Below, in pieces: positions 43,192-52,240 of a DNA stretch of 64,000 bases. The stretch spans positions 124,001 to 188,000 of the forward strand of contig CAVOYT010000001.1 of the NCBI GenBank assembly GCA_963700745.1, given 5' to 3'. The notes below the pieces were generated by a model. It was not told the DNA's origin. It did not search any database and worked only from the letters and a program-made list of their open reading frames with translations. Numbering within the stretch: position 1 is the stretch's first letter; every line of letters starts with the position of its first letter. Made by a program: the position numbers and the translations under genes. This DNA comes from UBA10649 sp963700745 (GTDB taxonomy: Bacteria; Actinomycetota; Actinomycetes; S36-B12).

Positions 43192-44170
43192 ATGCCACTC
43201 ACGTCCGTTACGAACGATCCAGCCACGCTCACCATGACGGTGGTGGCCGAGTTCAGCGTCCCTCTCCAACGGCTGTGGGACGCCTACGCTGACCCTCGGC
43301 AACTTGAGAGGTTCTGGGGCCCGCCCACCTACCCCGCGAGGTTCACCCGCCACGACATGTTCCCCGGGGGGCGCAGCGAGTACACCATGACCGGCCCCGA
43401 CGGTGACGTGTCTCGCGGCTACTGGGAGTACCTCGCCGTCGATCCCATGCGCTCGTTCGAGGTCCGCGACGGCTTCGCCAACCCGGATGGATCCGCCAAC
43501 TCGCAGATGCCCTCCATGCGGATGGTCTTCACGTTCAGCGCGACCGATGCGGGATCCCAGGTGCAGCACCGTGACGCACTTCGAGTCTGCTGATGACCTT
43601 GAGGCTCTGCTGAACATGGGAATGGACGAGGGCCTGCGCCAGGCGATGGGCCAGATGGACGAGGTTCTCGCGGACCTGATGTCGTTCGCCGCTGGGAACG
43701 CATGCACGTCACAGATCCTCAACGACACCCAGGTTCGAATCAGCAGAGTCATTCGCGGGTCAGTGGATCAGGTCTGGCGTGCCCATCACGATCCGTCGCT
43801 CATGCAGAAGTGGCTGCTGGGCCCAGACGGCTGGACCATGCCGGTGTGCGAGGTCGCCACCAACGTTGGCGACACCTACCGCTACGAATGGCGACAGGTC
43901 GATGGCGAAGGAGGCTTTGGCTTCACCGGTGAGCTACTCGAAAGCCAACCGCCGCACCGCGAGGTCACGACGGAGCAGATGCTCGGTATGGACGGGCCGG
44001 GAACAACCAACGAGCTCACGTTGACTCCGACTGAAGGTGGCACCCTCCTGACTCTGGTCATCACCTACCCAAGTGCCGAGGTACGCGACATCGTCCTGGC
44101 CACGGGGATGGTCGAGGGAATGGAGACCAGCTACGTGCGGCTCGAGCACGACGTGCTCATCGACGCCTGA
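43192..44170 (+). CDS. tandem SRPBCC (AHSA1-like) protein, one extra base near 43564
   Basis: About 325 residues with two SRPBCC domains. Domain 1 (about 1-165) has VVAEFSVPLQRLWDAYADPR and LERFWGPPTYPARFTRHDMF; domain 2 (about 170-320) has VRISRVIRGSVDQVWRAHHD and MQKWLLGPDGWTMPVCEV. In domain 1 the frame breaks at GTGCAGCACC; dropping one C gives VSTVTHFESADDLEALLNMG and restores the rest. AHSA1-type domains bind small hydrophobic ligands. It follows the ArsR gene in an apparent operon. Two-domain versions are less common than single ones. Confidence 0.82.
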
Positions 44171-44263
44171 GGACCGACGACGTCCGCATGCGGCGAGGCT
44201 CCGGGTGCGGACCTGGAAGGGGAAGCACCTGCCGCAGCGACGAACTGTGTCAGGGGAGAGCAG

Positions 44264-44824
44264 CTAGTCGGCGGGGATGAGGATGGTGGACAGAACCCGT
44301 CGACGAGTCCCCTTGCGCGGCTTGAGTGCGAGCCGGCTGTCGAGAACGGCCTTGATCTCAGCGGTCATCGTGCGCAGTTCGCGGTCGGTCAGGTGCAGCG
44401 CGGCCTGCCGGTATCCGACGAGATCCTTGGCGAGGTCGGGATCGCCGATCGAAAGGTAGTGGTCGAAGTCGCGGATGACTCCGGACATGAAGACCAGAAA
44501 CGCCTGCCGGTGCTCGTCCGGGGTCATGGCGGCCAGATCGGCGGCGTCGACGCTCCCCGCCCCGGGGACCAGCTGGAAGGTTCGCTCCACCGAGCCTCGG
44601 GATTGTCGTTCGGACACGATCTCCAGGACGCCCGCGTCGGCGAGCTTGGCGACATGCCGGTACAGGGTTGCGGGCGGGACGTCGTCGATCTCTTCGCGTA
44701 ACTGGGTCGTGGTCAGCCGGCGGTCGCCCAGGAAGGACTGAACGATGCGAAGACGGACCGGATGAAGGAGGAGTTCGGCGCTGCTCGTCGCCGCACGTCC
44801 GCTCTTTGGAATCACATTTGACAT
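44264..44824 (-). CDS. winged-helix transcriptional regulator
   Basis: About 186 residues. The DNA-binding part covers about 15-85: LLLHPVRLRIVQSFLGDRRL, TTTQLREEIDDVPPATLYRH and VAKLADAGVLEIVSERQSRG. The C-terminal half is helical (HRQAFLVFMSGVIRDFDHYL, AALHLTDRELRTMTAEIKAV), as in regulators that sense small molecules. ATG 44824 lies inside the left arm of an inverted repeat shared with the divergent hydrolase gene, suggesting control of both. The class is ArsR/PadR-like; the ligand is unknown. Confidence 0.85.
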   Translation of the reverse strand: MSNVIPKSGRAATSSAELLLHPVRLRIVQSFLGDRRLTTTQLREEIDDVPPATLYRHVAKLADAGVLEIVSERQSRGSVERTFQLVPGAGSVDAADLAAMTPDEHRQAFLVFMSGVIRDFDHYLSIGDPDLAKDLVGYRQAALHLTDRELRTMTAEIKAVLDSRLALKPRKGTRRRVLSTILIPAD

Positions 44825-44851
44825 TATTATTGATACTGATAACAATGTCAA
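44818..44851. promoter_or_regulatory. inverted repeat covering both divergent start codons
   Basis: TTGACATTATTAT (44818-44830) and ATAACAATGTCAA (44839-44851) match at 12 of 13 positions with an 8-bp spacer. The start codons of the HTH gene (44824, minus) and of the hydrolase gene (44845, plus) lie within the arms. The block is strongly AT-rich and is the likely operator for the HTH regulator. Confidence 0.65.
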
Positions 44852-45880
44852 TCATGACGACATCCACCGGAACACCTTCGTCCGCGCCAACGCAGCCCGA
44901 GCCTCGGCAGTTCGGCGTGGTGATCCCCGCAGCCGGTGCCAGTCTCGCCGGAACGATGACCATGCCGGCGAACGACTCGAGCGTTCGGCCTCCGGTGGTC
45001 CTTCTCCTCCCCGGGTCTGGGCCGGTCGACAGGGACTCGAACTACCGCTCGATGAGGTTCGACATCACCAGGCAGTTGGCCCTCGCCTTCGCAGCAGCCG
45101 GCATCGCCTCCTTGCGGTACGACAAGCGAGGTGTCGGTGCCAGCAGCGGCGGAGACTGGCGCGCCGTGGGTCTGTGGGAGCTTGCCGACGACGCCAGGAG
45201 CGCTCTGACGTTCCTTGCTGCCCGACCGGAAGTCGACGGGCGGAGCATCGTGGTTCTTGGGCACAGCGAAGGGGCCATCATCGCCACCCACCTCGCCGCG
45301 CACGACTCGCGCGCGTGCGCAGCCGTTCTCCTTTCGGGATCGGCCACGTCCGGAGAGGCACTGTTGATGTGGCAGGCCCGCAACGTCGTCCCGTCACTCC
45401 CCGCCCCGGTTCGGGGCGCTCTTCGACTGCTGCGCATCGATCCCATCGAGAAGGTGGCGAAGAACCACGCGAAGCTGAAGGCGACCACGACAAACGTGGC
45501 ACGCATCGGCGGGGCGCGCACGAACGCGAAGTGGTTCCGGGAGTTCATGGCGCATGACCCCGCGGACGACCTCCGCGCCATCACGATCCCCGTCCTCGCC
45601 ATCACCGGACGCAAGGACTTGCAGGTTGATCCCGCCGACCTCGAGATCGATTGCCGAGCAGGTTCCCGGTCCGGTGACGGTCGAATGTCCTGCCCTCGTC
45701 ACCCACACGCTCAGGCAGCAACCGGGACCGGCCAGCCTCCGTGCATACAAGAAGGAACTACGGCAGCCCGTGGACGCGACACTGACGGACACCGTCGTTG
45801 CGTGGACCCTCCACGTGGTGAGGTCGTGCGCGGACGGCGCGGCGGAGCACGCGACCGCCACGGATCTGCCCGGAGCCTGA
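44845..45880 (+). CDS. alpha/beta hydrolase, one extra base near 45650
   Basis: About 344 residues. The nucleophile elbow is VLGHSEGAIIA (GxSxG, Ser near residue 141), the oxyanion strand is LLPGSGPVDRDSNY, and the acid region is LAITGRKDLQVDPADLEI. The expected C-terminus, IAEQVPGPVTVECPALVTH then LRQQPGPASLRAYKKEL with the catalytic His, lies one frame further, consistent with an extra base near 45650. Cytoplasmic; no signal peptide. Such enzymes hydrolyse esters or lactones. It is divergent from the HTH regulator and probably under its control. Confidence 0.8.
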
Positions 45881-45939
45881 CCGGTAGGCACGAGCAAGAG
45901 CGGCGCCCAGCGCGCTCGCCACGGCGTTAGCATCGCGGC

Positions 45940-46960
45940 GTGGCTCACGAAGCGCTCCCTCCCGATCGTCGGACCCAGGCGCGTCGCGGGTGCACCCGAT
46001 GGCTGATGGGGCACGGCGACATCGTGCCATCGGAATGGTTGGCGGAGCCTGGTCGAGGCCGCGACGAGCCGGACCTCGATCGGTACGGCTCCGGCGGCGA
46101 GGTCGAGGAGCTCGAACGTGAGGTGGCTGAGCTGTTGGGGACCGAATCCGCGGTCTTCATGCCCAGCGGGGTCATGGCACAGCAGGCCGCGCTCCGGTCC
46201 TGGGCCGAGCGATCAGCGACAGACGCAGTCGCTGTGCACGGGCTGTCGCACTTCGTGCTGCACGAGCGCGATGCCCTGTCCCAACTGCATCACCTCCGGG
46301 TGCAGCACCTGACCCACGAAGCCCGTCCCGCCACCGTGGCCGACCTGACGACATCGGCTGCCCCTGGCGGCGGTGAGCATCGAGTTGCCACTGCGCGATG
46401 CCGGGTTCCTGCTGCCGACCTGGGAGGATCTGGTCGCGTTCACCGGCCGAGCGCGTGAGCGTGGCGTGCCGGTCCACCTCGACGGGGCGCGCCTGTGGGA
46501 GAGCCAGCCGTTCTACGACCGACCGCACGCGGATATCGCGGGGCTGTTCGACTCCGTCTACGTCTCGTTCTACAAGGGCCTCGGTGGGATCGCCGGCGCT
46601 GCGCTGGCCGGTCATGACCTCGTGGCCCAGGCGCGGATCTGGCAGGCCAGGCATGGCGGGAACCTGTTCTCGATGCTGCCCTTCGATGTGGCCCGAGATG
46701 GACTGCCGGTCTGGCACCCATGTGACGGCGTACGACGCGACATCACCCAGCGAACTCCGCGGGCCCACGACTCAGGCGGGATCGGCGTCCGGGTGCATCC
46801 CACATCCACCGCGCACCAACGCGTTCCGGCGTGAAGGCCGACATCCCAGTACGGCCGTCTCGCCGAGGCGACGCTGCGCAGATGGAGACCGACCAGGTTG
46901 ACCTGAGCGATTCGGATGGCGCCCGCGGACAACGGGGTGGGCGATGCGTTCTTCCGCGGC
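45940..46960 (+). pseudogene. low-specificity L-threonine aldolase, several frame changes
   Basis: A PLP enzyme of the beta-eliminating lyase family. GTG 45940 follows TAGCAT with a 6-nt gap. Visible pieces are VEELEREVAELLGTESAVFM, PSGVMAQQAALRSWAE and, one frame on (extra T near 46354), RLPLAAVSIELPLRDAGF, VPVHLDGARLWES and VSFYKGLGGIAGAAL, where the Lys binds PLP. After about 46690 the family pattern is spread over all three frames (HPPRTNAF at about 46810, YGRLAEATL at about 46855) and a normal C-terminus cannot be rebuilt. Either the assembly is poor here or the gene is decaying. Confidence 0.7.
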
Positions 46961-47174
46961 GACGCGGACCCTCGCATGGTGACCTCACGACCACCTGGCA
47001 GCTCGCGGCCTGTCAACGCGGCACGCCTAGCGCCGCGTTCGAAGCCGTCGACACCGCAGGGCTGCGCGTATCGTCGAACTCCGCCGCGACCAGACGACGG
47101 TAGCCGAGCAGCGGGCTCACGTTCGCCGTTCCATCGTGAGCCCCGACTCGGGGAGGCTGTGTAGGGTGCCCGCC

Positions 47175-48215
47175 ATGGCTGCTCCGAGATGCCCCCACTG
47201 CGGTGCGGTCGCCTTCCTCGAGATGCAGGAGTGCGCCGAACTGCGGATCGAGCATCGGGTACCACTACCCCTCGCTCTCCTTCGTGACGGGTGCGCCGGA
47301 AGGGACGATGGTCGACGGCGACGCGCTGGGTGCGCTGCGCGAACTGGTCGTGGCAGTGCAACTGGCTGGTGGCCGTGGACGACGAGTCGGGCCGCTGTTT
47401 CGCCTGCCGGCTGATCCGGCGCCGCCCCGACTCCGACGACACGATCGCCCTGGAGAAGCTCGCCGGACACGCGCGTGGCCCTGCGCCGGCTGCTGGTCCA
47501 GCTGTTCGACCTGCGGTCTGCCCGTGGTGCCCTACTACGAGCAGGAGGGCGGCCTGGCCTTCGACCTGCTGTCCAGCCGTAGCGGCGAGCCGGTGGTGAT
47601 CGGGCATGCCGACGGCGTGATCACGATCGATCTGGCCGAGAGCCTGGACGCCCACCGCGAGGCGCTGCGCGTGCGACTCGGCGAGCCGTACCGCACGATG
47701 CTCGGACACTTCCGCCACGAGGTCGGCCACTACTACCAGCAGGTGCTGGTCGTCGTCGGAGCCACTGCTCGGGGAGTGCCGGGCGCTGTTCGGTGACGAG
47801 CGCGCCAGCTACCAGACGGCCCTCGAGCGGCACTACGTGTTCGGTGCGCCCGAGGACTGGGCCGACAGCTTCATCTCGGAGTACGCCACGATGCATCCGT
47901 GGGAGGACTTCGCGGAGACGTTCGCCCACTACCTGCACATCACCGGCACGCTCGCGACCGCCGCTGCCGCCGGCGTCGTCCTGGACTCCGACCTCGTCGA
48001 CGGCGTCATCCAGCACGACGTCGTCCCTGCCGCTCGACTACTCGGAGCTGGGGTTCGACCGGGCACTGAGCGACTGGCACTGGCTGTCCATGATGTTCAA
48101 CCGCGTCAACCGCTCGATGGGCCAACGCGACCTCTACCCGTTCACCCTGACGCAGCCGGTCATCGACAAGCTCGCGTTCGTGCATCGGCTCGTCGGACTG
48201 GCCGCACAGCGGTAG
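47175..48215 (+). CDS. zinc-ribbon putative metallopeptidase (Peptidase_Mx type), about six frame changes
   Basis: Family features are present in order but in changing frames: CPHCGAVAFLEMQECAEL (first zinc ribbon), GYHYPSLSFVTG, RCANWSWQCNWLV with SGRCFACRLI (second Cys set), LRRLLVQLFDL, GLPVVPYYEQEGGLAFDLLS, GHADGVITIDLAES, and the active site GHFRHEVGHYY (HExxH). Then come ECRALFGDERASY, HPWEDFAETFAHYLHI and NRSMGQRDLYPFTL. Breaks lie near 47248, 47300, 47464, 47512, 47760 and 48022, each a gain of one base. ATG 47175 follows TAGGGT at 47162. The intact protein would be about 345 residues; its substrate is unknown. Confidence 0.78.
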
Positions 48216-48376
48216 TGGGCGCCTCGGGTGTGAAGGGCCTCTGCGGACGGGCCGATAGTGTTCGGCACGTGATGCCCGTCGGTGCCCGTGCCCTCCGAGC
48301 CCCCCTGCACAGCGGCGTCGACGCGACGGACAGCCTCGCGACCGCACTCGAGATCTGAGACGCCAGGAGCGACGCC

Positions 48377-49174
48377 GTGGACACCTGCCGCCTGAACGAT
48401 GTGGCGTTCGACGTCGCGTCAACAGCGGGCTGGTACTCGGCGGTGGCAGGACTCCTGGCGGGTTTCGCGTTCGTCGCGGTCCTGCTTCCGCTTGATCACG
48501 ACAGCGACGAGCTGGGGGAGCGTGAGACCGGGCATGCCGTAGTCGTCTTCATCAGTGCGTTCTTCTCCCTGCTCATTCTGTCCATCACCTACGCGATCCT
48601 CGCTGGACGAACCGGCGGCGGCACAGCGGACGGAGTCGCCGCTCACGAGCAGATGCTCAACGGTGCGGCCTTCGGTCTCTCCGTTCTGCTGTTGATGTTC
48701 GGCCTGCGCGCGGTGCTCGGGGCCTACGGGAAGAACAGGCACATCTTCGACTCGGCGCGGAGCCTGGTGCTCGTCGTCACATCGATTCTCGGCCCTGTGA
48801 TCGTGCTGGCCCTGCAGTTCAGCAACGCCCTGGACGTCGAGCGATACCGAGCGAGTGTTGACGGCGCGCAGGCGTGCGAGGCATGGGGAATGCCAAGCGC
48901 CGTGTGGCTCAATCTGGCCATCATCGGGGTAGCCCTGGTTGCGGTCGTCGTCCTGGCGCTGGCCCGACGGCACCTGCCACGGTGGGAGGCCGCGCCCGAA
49001 CTGATCGCCAAGGCCGTGCTCGGCTTCACCGTCTTCATCGTCGTGTGGAGCGCGATTGCTGTTCCGCTGCTGCCGCCCGGCGTCGTGACGGGCGCCGTGT
49101 TCGAGCACGTGGCGGTCGCCGTGACGGCGGCCCTGACCGTCGCCTTCGCCGCCGCCTCGTGGCTGGGGCGGTGA
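48377..49174 (+). CDS. seven-helix membrane protein, function unknown
   Basis: A 265-residue protein with seven hydrophobic segments at about 15-39, 51-76, 93-116, 126-148, 175-195, 207-231 and 240-263. I recognise no family motif. A short external or cytoplasmic loop has one Cys (AQACEAWGMPS), and the N-terminus has another (DTCRLNDV). The start is GTG 48377. The next gene, glutaminase, begins 4 bp after its stop, so the two are probably cotranscribed. A transporter or signalling role would be speculative. Confidence 0.8.
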   Translation: MDTCRLNDVAFDVASTAGWYSAVAGLLAGFAFVAVLLPLDHDSDELGERETGHAVVVFISAFFSLLILSITYAILAGRTGGGTADGVAAHEQMLNGAAFGLSVLLLMFGLRAVLGAYGKNRHIFDSARSLVLVVTSILGPVIVLALQFSNALDVERYRASVDGAQACEAWGMPSAVWLNLAIIGVALVAVVVLALARRHLPRWEAAPELIAKAVLGFTVFIVVWSAIAVPLLPPGVVTGAVFEHVAVAVTAALTVAFAAASWLGR

Positions 49175-49178
49175 CGGC

Positions 49179-50144
49179 GTGGCGCCCGTGCAGAGCGAGC
49201 CGTCCCAGGTGCAACAGCTCCTCGACCGCGTGCATCGCGAGGTGGGCGCCGTGATGTCAGGGACCGTTTCGGCGGTGTACCCAGCTCTCGGTGAGGTCGA
49301 CCCTCGCCTCTTCGGCATCGCCATTGTCGGAGTGCGCGGTCAGGTCAGCGAGGCGGGGGACTCGCGGCACTCGTTCACGATCATGAGCTGCGCGAAACCG
49401 TTCGTGTTCGCCCTGGTCTGCCAGGCCCGCGGTCTCCAGGAGGTGCGTGACCGGATCGGCGTCAATGCGACCGGCCTGCCCTTCAACTCCTTGGCCGCCG
49501 TTGAACGCGACGCGTCGTCGCGCACGAACCCCATGGTCAACGCCGGAGCTCTCCTGAGCACCAGCCTCCTCCCAGGTCACACAGTCGACGAGCGATGGGA
49601 TGCCTGCCTGGCGGGCCTGTCCGCCTTCGCCGGGCGGACGCTCGGCGTTCATGACGAGATGTACGCGTCGGCGTCCTCCTCCAATCAACGCAATCGCGCG
49701 CTGGCCCTGCTCCTGGCGGATCGAGGGGCACTCCAAGGAGACGTGGAGGAGGTCACCGACCTCTACACGCGAACCAGCTGCCTGCAGATCACCGCCACCG
49801 ACCTGGCGGTCATGGGGGCGACTCTGGCCGCTGGCGGAGTGAACCCGTTGACGGGAGCGCGCGTTGTCGATTCCGGCGTCGCCCGGGCAACCATCGCGGT
49901 CATGGCCGTGGCAGGTCTCTACGAAACCACCGGCGATTGGCTGCTCGACGTCGGCCTCCCGGGCAAGAGCGGCATCGGTGGCGGCATCGTGACCGTGTCG
50001 CCTGGAAAGGGCGCACTCGCTACTTTCGCGCCGCCGCTGGATGCCGCGGGCAACAGCGTCAAGGGGCAACTCGTCGCTAAGCAACTCGCTGCCGACCTCG
50101 GCCTCGACATCTTCGCTGCCGCACCAGAGCCGACGGACCTGTGA
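49179..50144 (+). CDS. glsA: glutaminase
   Basis: Hydrolyses L-glutamine to glutamate and ammonia in the cytoplasm, 321 residues. The catalytic Ser-x-x-Lys is in FTIMSCAKPFVFAL (about residue 70), followed by TNPMVNAGALLS, SASSSNQRNRALALLLADRG, YTRTSCLQITATDLAVMGA and GLPGKSGIGGGIVTVSPGKG, all standard for the serine-dependent glutaminase fold. GTG 49179 is the start. It lies directly behind the seven-helix membrane gene. Confidence 0.94.
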   Translation: MAPVQSEPSQVQQLLDRVHREVGAVMSGTVSAVYPALGEVDPRLFGIAIVGVRGQVSEAGDSRHSFTIMSCAKPFVFALVCQARGLQEVRDRIGVNATGLPFNSLAAVERDASSRTNPMVNAGALLSTSLLPGHTVDERWDACLAGLSAFAGRTLGVHDEMYASASSSNQRNRALALLLADRGALQGDVEEVTDLYTRTSCLQITATDLAVMGATLAAGGVNPLTGARVVDSGVARATIAVMAVAGLYETTGDWLLDVGLPGKSGIGGGIVTVSPGKGALATFAPPLDAAGNSVKGQLVAKQLAADLGLDIFAAAPEPTDL

Positions 50145-50416
50145 CGGTTCGATAGCGGAACAGGTCTCCAAGGAACGTGGTCACTGGAGAACATGCGGAC
50201 GCTGCGTCGACTGTCCATCGTCGCCAGCCACGCCCGGCCGCGCTGCAGTCCGACGTCGACCGGGATCCTGGGCGGGGAGTACCTCATGGGCGCAGACAAC
50301 CCCATTTCGCTGCGCCCCGCATGACCACGGTGACCTGGAACAGTCCTGGCCGTGACGACCGACCTCACCGCCGTGACCCTTCCCTCGGACGTCCGGAGTC
50401 CCTAGCCTTGCGACTC
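50145..50416. other. 272-bp intergenic region
   Basis: No gene is supported here. At its right end TAGCCT (50403-50408) lies 8 nt before the next ATG, suggesting a leaderless start for the beta-propeller gene. No terminator hairpin was obvious after glsA. Confidence 0.5.
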
Positions 50417-51481
50417 ATGCGCATTGCAATCGGAACACGCAAGGGCCTGTGGACGGCAGTCGGGGACGATGGGGGCTGGACGGTCAGCCAGCCGCTGAAG
50501 CAGATGGCCGAGTTCAGCTCGGTCGCCTGGCTGCCGCGCGGCGACGGCACGACGCCGCGCCTGCTGGTGGGCGCGCGGAGCTGGTTCTGGGGACCGTCCA
50601 TCCTGTCCAGCGACGATGACGGCGCGACGTGGTCGGAGCCTGCCGCGGGGGCGATCGCCTTCCCCGAGGACGCCGATGCGGCAGTCGAGCGGATCTGGAA
50701 CCTCACGCCCGACCCGCGCGAGGGGGACGTCGTGTGGGCCGGCTGCGAGCCGCACTCCCTGTGGCGGTCAGTGGACGGCGGCCAGGAGTTCGAACTGAAC
50801 GTGCCGCTGTGGGAGCACCCGCATCGGCCCGAGTGGATGCCGGGCGCAGGCGGGGCCGCGATCCACACGATCGTGCCCCGAGCGGACGGGTCGATGCTCG
50901 TCGCGATGAGCACGGGAGGCGTGTACCGATCTGACGACAGCGCGTCCGGATGGGTCCCGGCGAACCGTGGGATCAGGGTGGACTTCCAGCCCGAGGAGTA
51001 CCCGGAGTTCAACCAGTGCGTCCATCGCATCGCCGTCGACGGCAGCGACCAGAGCCGTGTGTATGCCCAGAACCATGGCGGCGTCTACCTGTCCACGGAC
51101 TCCGGCACGAGCTGGCTGCCGATCATGGCGGGCCTGCCGGCCGACTTCGGCTTCGTCGTCCTCGCCCATCCCGCGCGCGGCAACACCGCTTGGGTCGTCC
51201 CCATCGACGCCGGGACGATGTTCCCGCCGGAGGGTCGGCTGCGCCTGTGGCGCACTGACGATGCGGGGGAGACGTGGAGCGAGACGGGTGCCGGGCTGCC
51301 GGACAACCATTACGCCTCCGTGCTGCGCGACGCGGCACACGTGATCGAGCACGATGGCGATGCTGCCATCGCCTTCGGCACCCGCAACGGCTGCGTCTTC
51401 GCCAGCCTCGACGCCGGCGCCACGTTCACCGAGGTCGTCTCCGGCCTTCCCGATGTGCTGTCCGTGCGGATCAGCCCCTGA
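50417..51481 (+). CDS. sialidase-fold beta-propeller protein (BNR/Asp-box repeats)
   Basis: A 354-residue protein without a signal peptide. Repeated Asp-box segments are visible: SSDDDGATWSEP, SVDGGQEFEL, RSDDSASGW, STDSGTSWLP, RTDDAGETWSE and SLDAGATFTE, spaced about 40-60 residues apart as in six-bladed propellers. It starts with RIAIGTRKGLWTA, seen in a conserved group labelled exo-alpha-sialidase, but the catalytic Tyr/Glu pair of true sialidases was not identified. Cytoplasmic location argues against glycan hydrolysis. The MoaD-like gene follows after 1 bp, so the two products probably act together. Confidence 0.85.
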   Translation: MRIAIGTRKGLWTAVGDDGGWTVSQPLKQMAEFSSVAWLPRGDGTTPRLLVGARSWFWGPSILSSDDDGATWSEPAAGAIAFPEDADAAVERIWNLTPDPREGDVVWAGCEPHSLWRSVDGGQEFELNVPLWEHPHRPEWMPGAGGAAIHTIVPRADGSMLVAMSTGGVYRSDDSASGWVPANRGIRVDFQPEEYPEFNQCVHRIAVDGSDQSRVYAQNHGGVYLSTDSGTSWLPIMAGLPADFGFVVLAHPARGNTAWVVPIDAGTMFPPEGRLRLWRTDDAGETWSETGAGLPDNHYASVLRDAAHVIEHDGDAAIAFGTRNGCVFASLDAGATFTEVVSGLPDVLSVRISP

Positions 51482-51482
51482 C

Positions 51483-51782
51483 ATGGGCGAACGGACCGCG
51501 CAGGTGGTGGTCAGGCTGCCGCAGGCGCTGGCCGAGCATGCCGGGGGTGCCCGGGAGCTCACCTTGGACGTCGCCGCCTCGAGCACCCTGCGCGAGGTAC
51601 TCGACGTGCTTCGTCGCGATGCACCCGCGGTCGGACGCCGAGTCCAGGACGAGACTGGCGCGATCCGTCGCTTCGTCAACGTCTACGTCGGAGAGGACGA
51701 GTGCCGGTCACTGGGCGGACTGAGCACGCTCGTCCCGCCCGGGACCGTCGTATTCGTGATTCCGTCGGTCGCGGGCGGCTGA
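51483..51782 (+). CDS. MoaD/ThiS-family ubiquitin-like protein
   Basis: A 99-residue beta-grasp protein: VVVRLPQALAEHAGGAREL (first hairpin), TLREVLDVLRRDAPAVG (helix), RRFVNVYVGEDECRSLGGL and the C-terminus VVFVIPSVAGG. The terminal Gly-Gly is the hallmark of sulfur-carrier MoaD/ThiS proteins that are adenylated by an E1-like enzyme. No moeB, moaE or thiG is nearby. It is cotranscribed with the propeller protein, a pairing repeated in other actinobacteria as far as I recall. Confidence 0.88.
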   Translation: MGERTAQVVVRLPQALAEHAGGARELTLDVAASSTLREVLDVLRRDAPAVGRRVQDETGAIRRFVNVYVGEDECRSLGGLSTLVPPGTVVFVIPSVAGG

Positions 51783-51846
51783 CATGGACGGATCTCGGGG
51801 GGGGCGAGCGACGGTCTTGACGCGACTGCCATAGGTGAGCAAGTAT

Positions 51847-51854
51847 TTACGTAA
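51847..51854. promoter_or_regulatory. TTACGTAA palindrome at the start of the ArsR-type gene
   Basis: A perfect 8-bp palindrome whose last base is the A of ATG 51854, within the AT-rich stretch AAGTATTTACGTAATGAATG. It could be part of the operator of the ArsR-type regulator. It is short and may be chance. Confidence 0.35.
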
Positions 51855-52240
51855 TGAATGCATCACGTGAAGCCGAGGACGCCGTCTGGAAGGCGTTGGC
51901 GCACCCCACGCGGCGCCAGATCCTCGATGCCCTCGTGGACTCGCCACGAACGACGGGAGGGATCGTGGCGGCACTCGACCTCGACAGGCACGTGGTCATG
52001 GCACACCTGGCCGTCCTTCGAGCGGCTGACCTCGTCCTCACGCACAAGCAGGGCCGACAACGCACCAATCATCTGAATGCCGTGCCGATCCAGGCGATCC
52101 ACCACAGGTGGGTCACGCCGTCCAGCGGGCCGTGGGCCTCCGCACTGATCGCGGTACGGGACGCGGTGGAGACGGGCGAGCCCAGTGTCTCCGGCGGCGA
52201 CGGGATGCACGCCGACACCCTCAGGAGGGCCAATGGCTGA
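51854..52240 (+). CDS. ArsR-family HTH regulator
   Basis: A 128-residue winged-helix protein: VWKALAHPTRRQILDALVDS, GGIVAALDLDRHVVMAHLAV and LRAADLVLTHKQGRQRTNHL. No cysteine-based metal site. The C-terminus (PSSGPWASALIAVRDAVETG) extends past the HTH. Its stop overlaps the ATG of the SRPBCC gene by 8 bp, so they are translationally coupled. Confidence 0.88.
   Translation: MNASREAEDAVWKALAHPTRRQILDALVDSPRTTGGIVAALDLDRHVVMAHLAVLRAADLVLTHKQGRQRTNHLNAVPIQAIHHRWVTPSSGPWASALIAVRDAVETGEPSVSGGDGMHADTLRRANG

Noticed and set aside
37123..48215. A prophage, integrative element or defence island
   Set aside because: No integrase, attachment repeats next to the tRNA, phage structural genes, restriction, toxin-antitoxin or CRISPR genes were seen; the region is accessory in content but not a recognisable element.
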